A DNA stretch of 64,000 nt from CAWHOW01 sp963831005 (GCA_963831005.1 CAWHOW010000007.1:248001-312000), one strand, 5' to 3'. Shown: positions 45,389 through 54,528, counted from the stretch's first letter. Notes: generated by a model not told the origin, from the sequence alone. Numbers and translations are program-made.

Positions 45389-45799
45389 ATGATTCAGCAA
45401 ACAGAATTCACATTGCCGCAATACAACAGGGGCTATCACCTGATTACGGATATTATTCAGAAACAAATTCCATCATTGCCTGAAAAAGGAATGTTGAATG
45501 TTTTTATTCAGCATACTTCTGCAGCATTAACCATTAATGAGAACTTCGACCATACTGTGCGCAAGGATTTTGAGACATTCTTTAATAAACTAATTCCGGA
45601 TGGCAGTTCTTATTTCGCCCACGATTCAGAAGGCGGCGATGATATGCCCGCTCATATGAAAGCATCTATATTAGGACAATCTATAACCATTCCAATAACA
45701 AATAACGGGTTAAACCTTGGAACATGGCAGGGAATATATCTTTGTGAATTCAGGAATAACGGGGGAAGAAGGAGGATAGTAATCACTGTTTATTCTTAA
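45389..45799 (+). CDS. yjbQ: YjbQ family protein (UPF0047)
   Basis: 136 aa from the ATG at 45389. The family signature is FIQHTSAALTINENFDHTVRKD and, later, DMPAHMKASILGQS and LNLGTWQGIYLCEFRN. YjbQ proteins form trimers with a metal-like His cluster and can replace thiamine phosphate synthase weakly. Their main role is not settled. A TTG at 45371 extends the frame but lies in the promoter box. The copper ATPase follows after 63 bases. Confidence 0.92.
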   Translation: MIQQTEFTLPQYNRGYHLITDIIQKQIPSLPEKGMLNVFIQHTSAALTINENFDHTVRKDFETFFNKLIPDGSSYFAHDSEGGDDMPAHMKASILGQSITIPITNNGLNLGTWQGIYLCEFRNNGGRRRIVITVYS

Positions 45800-45862
45800 T
45801 CTGGGTATTTTTTCGTAACTTTGTATTTGTTGTTTCTCAGTAATATCAATTACTTCTGACTA

Positions 45863-47974
45863 ATGTCAATTAATATTCAAAATAGAATTGTGCTTAAAGT
45901 AGAAGGCATGAATTGCACCAATTGCGCTCTTGGCATTAAGAAGCAACTGGAAAAGGAAGGCTTTATGAATGTTGATTCGAGCTTTGCAACTGCAGAAGTT
46001 AGTTTTGAAACAGTTGACAATGCCCGATTACAACAGGCAAAGAAAAAGATATTTTCGATGGGTTACACTGTTATTGAAGATAGTGACAACAAAGAGAGAT
46101 CATTCTTCACACTGGAAATGAAATTCATCATATCGCTTGTATTTACTGCCCCTCTTTTAATTTCAATGCTCCTCCCCTTTCACATATTTCATGATCCATA
46201 TTTTCAACTGTTGCTTACAATTCCAGTATTTGCGATTGGAGTTTGGCATTTCGGCAGAAGCGCTTTCCAGTCGTTAAAAGCAGGTGTCCCCGATATGGAT
46301 GTATTGATAATATTGGGTTCGTCGGCTGCTTTTATATACAGTCTGTATGGAACTATTCAAAACCTTGGACATGATTTTCAGTTTTATGAAACCACTGCAA
46401 GCATTATTACTCTTATACTTTTGGGAAATCTTCTTGAACATCGTTCAGTAAAACGCACTACATCGGCCATAGATGATTTAGTGAAACTTCAGAAGATTAA
46501 AGCTAAGAGAATATCATTAATAAATGGCATTGAAAAGATTGATGAAATAGATGCATCTCAAGTTAAAGCAGGCGATTTGCTTATTATTAATTCGGGTGAT
46601 AAAATCCCTGTTGACGGAGAGATCTATTGGGGCAATGGAAGCATTGATGAAGCAATGATATCAGGCGAAAGTCTTCCTGTTGATAAGAATGAAGGCTCAC
46701 AAGTTATTGGTGGCACTATTTTGATTTCGGGAAGTATTAAAATAAAAGCAACCGCAATAGGCAAAGAAACTGTTCTTGCACAGATAATAGAAATGGTAAA
46801 GCTTGCACAACAGGATAAACCCCGTATGCAAAGCTTAGCCGACAGGATATCCGCCATATTCGTACCTATAGTGATTGGAATTGCAATAATAACATTCCTT
46901 ATCTCATACTTAGTTGCCGGTATTAGTTTCCAGCCTTCGCTTATGCATAGCATTGCCGTGCTTGTTATTGCCTGTCCATGTGCTCTTGGTTTAGCAATCC
47001 CTACTGCCGTTGTTGTTGGAATTGGAAGAGTGGCAAAGAATGGTATTCTTATAAAAGGAGGAAGCACCCTTGAGAAATTTGCCGGAATTAAAAGAGTAGT
47101 GTTTGATAAAACCGGAACATTAACAACAGGGAAATTTGAAGTTAAGAAGATTTATGTCTCTGGAATAACAGAAGAAAGAGCAAAATCAATATTGTACAGC
47201 ATTGAAAAACATTCTTCACATCCTATAGCAAAATCAATTGTTTCAGCCTATAATGATTCACCCTTAATTGATTTCAAATCTGTGAATGAACAAAAAGGAC
47301 TTGGCATGGAATCAACTGATAATGATGGAAACACATACAAAGCCAGTTCATACACCTTAGCTATAGATCATACAAAAGATGATTCACATACTGTTTACCT
47401 GCTTGAAAACAATAAGCTCCTTGCATGGTTAGATGTGGAAGATGAGATAAAACCTGAAGCTGCAGAAGCAATTAAATTCCTCAAATCGCATGGCATTAAA
47501 ACCGTCTTGCTCAGCGGCGACAGAAAAAGCAAATGCGAATACCTTGCTAAAGAAATTGGAATTGAAGAGATTTATTCTGAAAAACTTCCTGAAGAGAAAC
47601 TTAAGATAATTGAAGAATTCACAAAGGCCGGCGATACCGCCATGGTTGGCGATGGCATTAACGATGCACCGGCACTGGCAAAAGCCACAGTGGGAATATC
47701 TTTAAGCAATGCCACACAGGTTGCCATAAAATCTGCACAAATAGTTCTGTTAAAAGGCAATCTTAACCTTCTTACAAAAGCATGGTCTATAAGCAGCGTT
47801 ACTCTTACCACCATTAAACAAAACCTTTTCTGGGCATTCTTTTATAACATCATAGCAATACCTATAGCTGCATTTGGCTTCCTGAACCCCATGATAGCAG
47901 CTGCATCTATGGCTTTATCAGATGTAATTGTTATAGTGAATTCGTTAAGACTGAGAAGCAAAAGACTGCAATAA
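45863..47974 (+). CDS. copA: Copper-exporting P1B-type ATPase
   Basis: 703 aa. One N-terminal heavy-metal domain with Cys18-x2-Cys21 (GMNCTNC). Eight membrane spans; the ion path motif is Cys371-Pro-Cys373 (IACPCALGL). Phosphorylation occurs at Asp415 (FDKTGTLTTG), with HP in KHSSHPIA, TGES-type ISGES and GDGINDAPAL. It pumps Cu(I) out of the cytoplasm using ATP. No copper regulator or chaperone gene lies next to it. A hairpin terminator follows two bases after the stop. Confidence 0.95.
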   Translation: MSINIQNRIVLKVEGMNCTNCALGIKKQLEKEGFMNVDSSFATAEVSFETVDNARLQQAKKKIFSMGYTVIEDSDNKERSFFTLEMKFIISLVFTAPLLISMLLPFHIFHDPYFQLLLTIPVFAIGVWHFGRSAFQSLKAGVPDMDVLIILGSSAAFIYSLYGTIQNLGHDFQFYETTASIITLILLGNLLEHRSVKRTTSAIDDLVKLQKIKAKRISLINGIEKIDEIDASQVKAGDLLIINSGDKIPVDGEIYWGNGSIDEAMISGESLPVDKNEGSQVIGGTILISGSIKIKATAIGKETVLAQIIEMVKLAQQDKPRMQSLADRISAIFVPIVIGIAIITFLISYLVAGISFQPSLMHSIAVLVIACPCALGLAIPTAVVVGIGRVAKNGILIKGGSTLEKFAGIKRVVFDKTGTLTTGKFEVKKIYVSGITEERAKSILYSIEKHSSHPIAKSIVSAYNDSPLIDFKSVNEQKGLGMESTDNDGNTYKASSYTLAIDHTKDDSHTVYLLENNKLLAWLDVEDEIKPEAAEAIKFLKSHGIKTVLLSGDRKSKCEYLAKEIGIEEIYSEKLPEEKLKIIEEFTKAGDTAMVGDGINDAPALAKATVGISLSNATQVAIKSAQIVLLKGNLNLLTKAWSISSVTLTTIKQNLFWAFFYNIIAIPIAAFGFLNPMIAAASMALSDVIVIVNSLRLRSKRLQ

Positions 47975-47975
47975 A

Positions 47976-48002
47976 AAATCCCTCCATGCAATGAAGGGAT
48001 TT
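47976..48002. terminator. Bidirectional terminator after copA
   Basis: AAATCCCT and AGGGATTT enclose CAT/ATG pairs, giving a hairpin over 47976-48002 between convergent genes. Confidence 0.75.
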
Positions 48003-48024
48003 AATTAAAAACTTTAATCCTTAA

Positions 48025-48735
48025 TTATTTCTTCTTAGGGTTTACGCCTTTAACATCGGCCATTTCTGTTATCGTTATTCCGCTTGGCACTTCAAATTTA
48101 TCAGCAGGAATACTAACATTCTCTTCAACATTAGTAGCTGTAACGGAAGCTTTTATTCCGCCCATATCCATATCAGTTTTAAGTGGAATGCCATTCCATA
48201 CGCAGTAAGTTGATTTCATCTTCATTGCAGGATCATCCATTGCAAACTTATCGCAGGTTTTGCCAAGTACAACTTCAGTACCCTGTTTCGTAATCTTCAT
48301 TTGCTTCATCATATCATCGCTAAGCTTGCTGAAATCAATATCCTTCTGCTTGCCAAAATCGGCTTTCTTTCTTTTGGTTCCGGTCTTTTTAACCAGGTTA
48401 ATATTGTATAAATACCCGTCTTTAGTAAAGTTCAGATTATCAATTTGTGTTTTTCCCATAGCTCCCATATCAATTTCGCCTTTGGTTTCATTGCTTGTTT
48501 TGTTGCCATAATCATCGAAATACATGGTAATAGTTTGCTTCATTCCCATCGTTTCGGAAACCATAGTAACAATACCCGATTTCAATTTATACCTGCCCTT
48601 TGAACTGGCAGCCTTTGCTATACTGTCCTTTATTTTGGTTGAATCAGTTGTGCTATCTGATTTCTTTCCGCCGCCCGAACAGGAAGCCAGCGCTAACATC
48701 ATAATTGCAATTGCAAAAACAAGTAATTTTTTCAT
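48025..48735 (-). CDS. Lipoprotein of unknown function
   Basis: 236 aa. Signal with lipobox LASC (Cys19), followed by GGGKKSDSTTDSTK, a low-complexity linker typical of surface lipoproteins. The body is beta-rich with conserved-looking QTITMYFDDYGNKTSNET and GKTCDKFAMDD, similar in layout to DUF4412-like proteins that bind hydrophobic ligands, though this is a guess. It ends in a Lys-rich tail. Own promoter box; convergent with copA. Confidence 0.8.
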   Translation of the reverse strand: MKKLLVFAIAIMMLALASCSGGGKKSDSTTDSTKIKDSIAKAASSKGRYKLKSGIVTMVSETMGMKQTITMYFDDYGNKTSNETKGEIDMGAMGKTQIDNLNFTKDGYLYNINLVKKTGTKRKKADFGKQKDIDFSKLSDDMMKQMKITKQGTEVVLGKTCDKFAMDDPAMKMKSTYCVWNGIPLKTDMDMGGIKASVTATNVEENVSIPADKFEVPSGITITEMADVKGVNPKKK

Positions 48736-48769
48736 AGATTTAGTTGTTTTAATTATTAATTTAGTTTGG

Positions 48770-48777
48770 CAAAAGTA
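48770..48777 (-). promoter_or_regulatory. -7 promoter box for the lipoprotein
   Basis: CAAAAGTA reads TACTTTTG on the minus strand, 34 bases ahead of the ATG at 48735. Confidence 0.5.
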
Positions 48778-49000
48778 TTAATTTTAACGATACGTAATTA
48801 TGATTTATTTGCATAGTATATCAATAATGTTTAATTTAGTGGTGGTAATTTTAATGCCATGAAAAAACTATTCCTATTCCTCAGCATATCATTATGCTTC
48901 TATAGTATTAATGTTAAAGCACAACATTATGTTCCTTTTCCGGATAGTAATGCTTACTGGAATGAGTATTTTAATGATTACAGTCAATATAATTATTATT

Positions 49001-49223
49001 ACTGCTTATCCACTTCGGTCAAGTAAAATGAAATATAAATAGATTACTATATAAAAAGATTAAAAACGTGAAATTAAGTTTACCACATAGTATCATAGGA
49101 ACATAGGCTTCACATAGATTCAATAAGGACGATGAAGCAATTGGTATTATCGGGCTATGTGTTTTACTATGTTTCTACTGTGCCTATGTGGTAAAGTAAA
49201 CTTGTTTAAAGGAGATAAGCAGT
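49001..49223. mobile_element. MITE, 223 bp, with 8-bp target duplication
   Basis: Terminal repeats ACTGCTTATC (49001-49010) and GATAAGCAGT (49214-49223), flanked by TTATTATT on both sides (48993-49000, 49224-49231). Inside is a long imperfect inverted repeat, AAGTTTACCACATAG at 49076 against CTATGTGGTAAAGTAAACTT at 49184. No coding capacity, so it must have been moved by a transposase elsewhere. Confidence 0.87.
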
Positions 49224-49784
49224 TTATTATTATACCTATTTTTTACAAGGTGATACATTAATAGATTCACTAACTTTTCATAAGCTTTATACTGATGATA
49301 GTACGACTTCAATCATTTATATTGGAGGAATAAGAGAAAATAATAAAAGAATTTATTTTGTACAAAGGAGTTGCTCGGAAATTTATCTGCTTTATGATTT
49401 TAATCTTACTTTAGGCGATTCAATACCCCTTACATGTTTACAGATATGTGATACTGCTTTTTCGATGGGATATATGAAAGTCACATCAATTGATTCTATT
49501 TTAATTTCAGACGGGAAATATAGAAAAACTCTAAATTTTGATATGGGTTATCAATGGATTGAAGGAATTGGCACTGTGAGTGGCTTATTATATAATGAAT
49601 ATAGTTGTTGCACGTGTATGTTTATTACTCAAACGGTTTGTTTTAAACAGAACGATACTGTTTTATATGTAAATCCAAATGTTTACGGTGATATTCGATG
49701 TTTTAAATATATTACTTCTGTTAATGATATAAATAAAGAAGATTTTATTACCATTTCCCCCAATCCCGCTTCCTCTGAAATTCA

Positions 49785-49812
49785 GGTAATCAGTCATCGG
49801 TAATCGGTATTC
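49785..49812. repeat. Heptamer tract 1 in the T9SS gene
   Basis: Four 7-base units: GGTAATC, AGTCATC, GGTAATC, GGTATTC. The reading frame of the sorting domain changes within this tract. Confidence 0.6.
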
Positions 49813-49842
49813 ATATATATAATATGCTTGGTGATAGGGTTT

Positions 49843-49877
49843 ATCAGTCATCAGTCACTGGTCACTATTCACCAATT
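49843..49877. repeat. Heptamer tract 2 in the T9SS gene
   Basis: Five 7-base units: ATCAGTC, ATCAGTC, ACTGGTC, ACTATTC, ACCAATT, within the coding part of the sorting domain. Confidence 0.55.
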
Positions 49878-49980
49878 ACCATTAATATCTCTGCTTTCCC
49901 GTCAGGCATGTATTTCGTGGAAATTAAAACTGAAAAGGGAGTTACGGTTAAGAAGTTTGTGAAAGAGTAGGGAGTAATTA

Positions 49981-50029
49981 GTATTGAGTAAGGAGTAGTG
50001 AGTAGTGAGTAGTGAGTATTGAGTAGTAA
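49981..50029. repeat. Heptamer tract 3 after the T9SS gene
   Basis: Seven 7-base units: GTATTGA, GTAAGGA, three of GTAGTGA, GTATTGA, GTAGTAA. It begins 10 bases after the last stop. The stretch 50030-50141 shows nothing. Confidence 0.7.
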
Positions 50030-50141
50030 GTTTCCTGCCTGTTACCGATGCTCTGCCGCTGTGGACTGTCCGCTTCTTTAAATTTCTCAAATAGCATACA
50101 TTTTCTTTTAAAAAACAGTAACTCTATTCAGAAGGAGATAC

Positions 50142-50413
50142 CTTTCTAAAGGAATGGTAATCTTTCCTGAAGGAATAGTAATCTTTCCTGAAGGAATAGT
50201 AATCTTTCCTGAAGGAATAGTAATCTTTCTTGAAGGAATAGTAATCTTTCCTGAAGGAATGGTAATCTTTCCTGAAGGAATAGTAATCTTTCCTGAAGGA
50301 ATAGTAATCTTTCCTGAAGGAATAGTAATCTTTCCTGAAGGAATAGTAATCTTTCCTGAAGGAATGGTAATCATTCCTCGAAGGATGTGAAACATTCCTC
50401 AAGGGGCGGCATA
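50142..50413. repeat. 21-bp tandem array, 10 regular units plus flanking copies
   Basis: Ten units from 50162 to 50371, consensus CTTTCCTGAAGGAATAGTAAT, a 20-base unit before and two diverged units after. Each unit holds the near-palindrome TTCCTgaAGGAA. The tail matches the array at 4927-5015. The array is open in several frames on both strands, which makes false ORFs. Confidence 0.9.
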
Positions 50414-50580
50414 CCTTCTAAAAAACAGGTCATATTTCGCTTTATTTCAATTATTTGCTAAAGAAAGCTGAAAGAAAGTAATTAACAGTGGGCCATGAAA
50501 CCTTATTACTGGCAAAGCAAATAAATAACCAACAACTTAATAACTAACTGATGTTACGCAAAAAAGTATTTTGTCATATT

Positions 50581-50732
50581 AGATTCCTCATTTCACTTCG
50601 TTTCATTCGGAATGACAATTTATTTATTTTCTGTGGGGGGGGTGAGGTGGCGATTCGCTTTAAGCGAATCGCCACCTCATCCCCCAGTTTTCCCTCAATC
50701 AAACTTGTCATTCCGAACAAAGTGAGGAATCT
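50581..50732. repeat. Nested palindromic element
   Basis: Outer arms: AGATTCCTCA...TTCGGAATGACAA (50581-50618) and its inverse (50705-50732). Between them is a hairpin at 50637-50685: 18 perfect pairs (50643-50660 with 50662-50679), one G-T, then GGGGG/CCCCC. Non-coding, MITE-like. A single arm also occurs at 31742-31786. The flanks 50414-50580 and 50733-50830 show nothing else. Confidence 0.75.
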
Positions 50733-50830
50733 TATTTAATAAGGATATAAAATTATCTGTGCGTAACATGAGTAACTAATTAACTTATCAACCCAATAAC
50801 TAATTTTCTTGCTATCTAAAAATACTTTCT

Positions 50831-50838
50831 TACTTTTG
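50831..50838 (+). promoter_or_regulatory. -7 promoter box for the M13 peptidase
   Basis: TACTTTTG, 42 bases ahead of the ATG at 50881; it lies downstream of the alternative start at 50809, which is thereby unlikely. Confidence 0.5.
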
Positions 50839-50880
50839 AAATCGAATTTAACAATTAATATTAACCCAAAACAAATAATT

Positions 50881-52932
50881 ATGAGTAAAAAAATTAGCAG
50901 CTATGCATCGCTACTGGCAATAGTAGCGCTTATTGCATGTTATTCGTGCAATAATAAAAAGAAACAGGCAGCGGGCCCCGATGCCCTTGTTACACACATT
51001 GATTCAACAGTTAAAGCCGGCGACGACTTTTTTGCATTTGCCAATGGCAAATGGTTCAAACAAAACCCTATTCCTGCCAGCGAAGCAATGAACGGTTTAT
51101 GGCAGCTTATCCAGGATACTATTAATGCACAGGTTCGCAAAGTTTGCGAATCATCGGCAGCTTTAAAGGATGCTCCTAAAGGCAGCAACAAGCAAAAGAT
51201 AGGCGATTTCTTTTTCACAGGCATGGATAGTGCTACCATTAACAAAAAAGGACTCTCAGATTTGAAGGAAGATTTCGCAAAGATAGATGCCATCAAAAAT
51301 GTTAACGACCTAGTACAGGTTGCAGCTTACATTCACACTGTTTCAGCAGCTCCTTTATTCGATTTATGGGTGCAGCAGGACGATAAAATAAGCAGCAAGT
51401 ATGCAGTTGAAGTTAGCCAGGGCGGATTAAGCCTTCCCGACCGCAGATTCTATTTCGATACCGATGATCGCGCTAAGATGATTCGTGACAAATTTGTTGT
51501 ACATCTTGCCAATATGTTCAAGATAATGGGATATGATGATGCCAAAGCCAAAGCAGCAGCCGATAAGATGATGAAACTTGAAACTGCTATTGCCAAAACA
51601 TCACGTAAACTTGAAGATACCCGCGACCCTCTGAAGAATTACAATAAAATGACCTTTGATAAACTAAAAGCTTCTACTCCCAATATCGACTGGACAATAT
51701 TTACAACAGGAGTTGGTCTGAAGAAAGTTGATAGCGTTATTGTTGGTCAGCCTGAATTCTTTACAGCACTGGATGGTTATCTGAAATCGTTCCCACTTGA
51801 CGATTGGAAAGATTACCTGAAATTTCATCTGGTTAACGGTCTTTCCCGTTATCTTGATGATAATACATATATGGAGCATTTCAGTTTTTACAATAAAACT
51901 CTTCATGGTGTAACAGAACCAAAGCCAAGGTGGAAACGCGTGGTTGAACAAACCGATGGCTCGCTTGGCGAACTTATTGGTCAGGTTTATGTTGATGAAT
52001 ATTTGCCAAAAGGAACTAAAGAAAAACTTCTTGAGATAGGTAATGCCATTAAGAGCATTTATGCTGAAAGAATTAAAGCTGTTGACTGGATGAGCAGTGC
52101 AACAAAAGAAAAAGCATTGAAAAAACTTCAGGCAGTTATCATGAAGGTTGGTTATCCTGACAAATGGAAAGATCTGAGCGCAATGGAAATTGATCGTAGT
52201 TCTTTTGTAAAGAATGGAATGAGCGCGAATAAATGGCATAACAATTATAATATTTCAAAGTATGGAAAAGCTGTTGACCGAACTGAATGGGATATGTATC
52301 CCCAAACTTATAATGCATATTACAATCCTTCAAATAATGAAATAGTAGTTCCCGGATGCAATATCATTATACCCGGTTACGAAGGCAGAATGGCTGACGA
52401 TGCATTACTTTATTCAGTTATCGGTGCTACTTTCGGACATGAAATTACTCACGGGTTTGACGATCAGGGATGCAAATACAATGAAATGGGAAACCTTTGC
52501 AACTGGTGGACACCTGAAGACAGCGCTAAATTCTTTGCTAAAACAAAAATGATCGTTAAGCAATTTGATAAATTTGTTGCTGTCGACAGTCTACATATTA
52601 ATGGCGAGCAGACACAGGGTGAAAACATTGCTGACCTTGGAGGCATTGTTATGGCTTACGAAGCATTTAAGAAAACAAACGCATTCAAAAACAATGAAAT
52701 GATTTCAGGTTTAACTCCCGATCAGCGTTTCTTCCTTGGATATGCTTTATCATGGATGGTTAACGAACGCCCTGAGAATGTTGCTAACCAGGTAAAGAGC
52801 GATGTTCATGCTCCTGCCAAATTCCGAGTTCTTGGACCATTAGCAAATATGCCAGAATTCTATAAAGCATTTGGTATAAAAGCTGGCGACAAGATGTATA
52901 CACCCGATAGTTTAAGGGTTAAGATTTGGTAA
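50881..52932 (+). CDS. pepO: M13 family zinc metallopeptidase (neprilysin/PepO-like) lipoprotein
   Basis: 683 aa from the ATG at 50881. The signal ends in a lipobox (LIAC, Cys20, or YSC, Cys23), so it is a lipoprotein. Zinc ligands are His520 and His524 (GHEITHGFDD) and Glu581 (GENIADLGG) with Asp585. NAYYNPSNNEIVVP is the substrate-binding NAY-like motif and the end, MYTPDSLRVKIW, is the usual CxxW-like tail. M13 enzymes cut peptides of up to about 40 residues. Here it would act in the periplasm or at the outer membrane. Confidence 0.95.
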   Translation: MSKKISSYASLLAIVALIACYSCNNKKKQAAGPDALVTHIDSTVKAGDDFFAFANGKWFKQNPIPASEAMNGLWQLIQDTINAQVRKVCESSAALKDAPKGSNKQKIGDFFFTGMDSATINKKGLSDLKEDFAKIDAIKNVNDLVQVAAYIHTVSAAPLFDLWVQQDDKISSKYAVEVSQGGLSLPDRRFYFDTDDRAKMIRDKFVVHLANMFKIMGYDDAKAKAAADKMMKLETAIAKTSRKLEDTRDPLKNYNKMTFDKLKASTPNIDWTIFTTGVGLKKVDSVIVGQPEFFTALDGYLKSFPLDDWKDYLKFHLVNGLSRYLDDNTYMEHFSFYNKTLHGVTEPKPRWKRVVEQTDGSLGELIGQVYVDEYLPKGTKEKLLEIGNAIKSIYAERIKAVDWMSSATKEKALKKLQAVIMKVGYPDKWKDLSAMEIDRSSFVKNGMSANKWHNNYNISKYGKAVDRTEWDMYPQTYNAYYNPSNNEIVVPGCNIIIPGYEGRMADDALLYSVIGATFGHEITHGFDDQGCKYNEMGNLCNWWTPEDSAKFFAKTKMIVKQFDKFVAVDSLHINGEQTQGENIADLGGIVMAYEAFKKTNAFKNNEMISGLTPDQRFFLGYALSWMVNERPENVANQVKSDVHAPAKFRVLGPLANMPEFYKAFGIKAGDKMYTPDSLRVKIW

Positions 52933-52960
52933 GAAATCATTTTTCTGGTTAATAATTATA

Positions 52961-52992
52961 CGACATTGCCCGGTATTTACTGGGCAATGTCG
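52961..52992. terminator. Hairpin after the M13 gene
   Basis: CGACATTGCCC (52961-52971) and GGGCAATGTCG (52982-52992) form a perfect 11-bp stem. There is no T run, so it may be a processing or weak termination site. Confidence 0.5.
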
Positions 52993-53025
52993 CTTATAGC
53001 AAAAATTATTGATATTCTTTTGTAG

Positions 53026-54528
53026 ATGGGAGAAATAAGGAAACAGGCTTTGGGAAATACTGTCATTACTTATGTCAGCCTGGTTATTAGCGCCTTTAAT
53101 GTCCTATGGCTGATGCCAAAAGGAATGATGCCTGAAGAAGTCGGGCTTCGAAGCATTATATTAAGTTCAGCATTTCTTGTTTCTCCTCTTGCACGAATTG
53201 GCTTTACAAAAGTGATTATTAAATTTTACCCCCTTTTTAAAAGTAAGGAAAAGAAAGACCATGGGTTTTTATTCATTATTCTAATTATTCCATTGTTTGG
53301 ATTCTTACTCATATTTCTTCTTTTTCTTTTGCTGCAAGGTCAAATTGTCAATTTATACAGTGCCAGAGCTGCACTTATGGGGAAATATATATGGTATCTC
53401 ATACCTTTCTCTTTTATAATTATGTATAATGGCATCATTTCAACCTATTGTCTGGTAAACCATAAGATAATTGTTCCTTCATTCATTCAGCAGATCATCA
53501 TGCCTCTTTTTACTGCCCTTCTGTTATATCTTATGAATATACGATTGATTGATTTCAGTGAATTCATGATGTTTCTTGTACTTGCTTTTGTAACAGGCTT
53601 CATATTGAATTTAATTTATCTAAAGTATCTTAAACTGCTCTCCATTAAGCCTGATTTTTCTTTGCTCAATAAAAAGATGATCAAAGAAATGATAATTTAT
53701 GGATTGTTTGTAATTATTGGAGGTGTAGGAGCAATTCTTTCAGCCAATGTTTCAACTTTAATGCTTGGAGCCATGCAGGGACTAAAGCAAACAGCAATAT
53801 TTTCCATTGCTTATTATATAGGAACAGTAATAGATGTACCCAGAGGATCGCTTTCAAAGGTTGCCAGCCCGTTTATTGCAGAAGCCTGGCATACCAATCA
53901 ACTTTCATTGATTGATAAGCTTTATAAAAAAACAGCAATCAACCAAATGATCATAGGTTGTTTTGCTTTTCTTCTCATTTGGATGAATATTGATAATATC
54001 TTTCATTTAATGCCGAAGTCAGATATCTATCAAAACGGGAAGTGGGTAGTTTTCTATATAGGTCTCGCTAAAGTAATTGACATGACAACTGGCATAAACA
54101 CTGAGATAATAATCAATTCCGATAAATACAAATTTAACTTTGTTGCAGTAATCTCCTTTACCATTTTTGTTATTATTATGAATTACATTTTGATTCCCCT
54201 GTACGGTATACAGGGTGCTGCTATTGCAATCCTGCTTTCTTTTATTTATTTCAATCTGATAAAATTCATTTATTTATGGGCGGTATTCAAACTCCAGCCT
54301 TTCTCCATGAATTTTCTGAAAGTCGTCATCATTGTATTTATTTCGTATTTGGCCGCAGTCTTTTTACCTTTACTTAGAAATCCAATCCTTGATATTATAT
54401 TAAAGTCATCAGTTATAAGCATAATCTTTCTTGGAGCTGTTCTATTGGCAAAAGTTTCGGATGATATTCAAACTCTTTTTAAAGAATTGAAAGGAAGCTT
54501 TGCAAATAATAAGATAGAGGATTTGTAA
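53026..54528 (+). CDS. Wzx-type oligosaccharide flippase
   Basis: 500 aa with about 12-14 membrane spans. N-terminal GEIRKQALGNTVITYVSLVIS and the later NHKIIVPSFIQQI, VPRGSLSKVASPFIAEAW and IPLYGIQGAAIAILLSFIYF fit the polysaccharide_synt (MATE-like) group. These proteins flip lipid-linked sugars across the inner membrane. It is the first gene of the run that holds the acyl, glycosyl and sulfate transfer genes, so the exported product is probably a decorated glycolipid. Confidence 0.88.
   Translation: MGEIRKQALGNTVITYVSLVISAFNVLWLMPKGMMPEEVGLRSIILSSAFLVSPLARIGFTKVIIKFYPLFKSKEKKDHGFLFIILIIPLFGFLLIFLLFLLLQGQIVNLYSARAALMGKYIWYLIPFSFIIMYNGIISTYCLVNHKIIVPSFIQQIIMPLFTALLLYLMNIRLIDFSEFMMFLVLAFVTGFILNLIYLKYLKLLSIKPDFSLLNKKMIKEMIIYGLFVIIGGVGAILSANVSTLMLGAMQGLKQTAIFSIAYYIGTVIDVPRGSLSKVASPFIAEAWHTNQLSLIDKLYKKTAINQMIIGCFAFLLIWMNIDNIFHLMPKSDIYQNGKWVVFYIGLAKVIDMTTGINTEIIINSDKYKFNFVAVISFTIFVIIMNYILIPLYGIQGAAIAILLSFIYFNLIKFIYLWAVFKLQPFSMNFLKVVIIVFISYLAAVFLPLLRNPILDIILKSSVISIIFLGAVLLAKVSDDIQTLFKELKGSFANNKIEDL

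Larger units (their letters stand above)
48859..49970 (+). pseudogene. T9SS-secreted protein gene broken by a MITE and a frameshift
   Basis: The start codes signal peptide MKKLFLFLSISLCFYSINVKA and QHYVPFPDSNAYWNEYF. A 223-bp inverted-repeat element (49001-49223) then brings a stop at 49024. Taking out the element and one 8-bp target copy rejoins NYYYTYFLQGDTLIDS in frame. The body continues to 49803, and the T9SS sorting domain starts at FITISPNPASSEIQV. A second break follows inside heptamer repeats (49785-49812): the rest of the domain (IHIYNMLGDRVYQ ... FPSGMYFVEIKTEKG, ending KKFVKE) is in another frame up to 49970. No function is known for the cargo part. Confidence 0.85.

Noticed and set aside
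50108..50402. Three ORFs of 78-95 codons on both strands with repeated 7-residue units
   Set aside because: They are the 21-bp array read in frames that lack stops; no start signal and no sequence beyond the repeat.
51664..52239. Antisense ORF of 191 codons in the M13 gene
   Set aside because: Rich in Phe, Cys and His as expected for a shadow; the sense strand codes a well-conserved peptidase.
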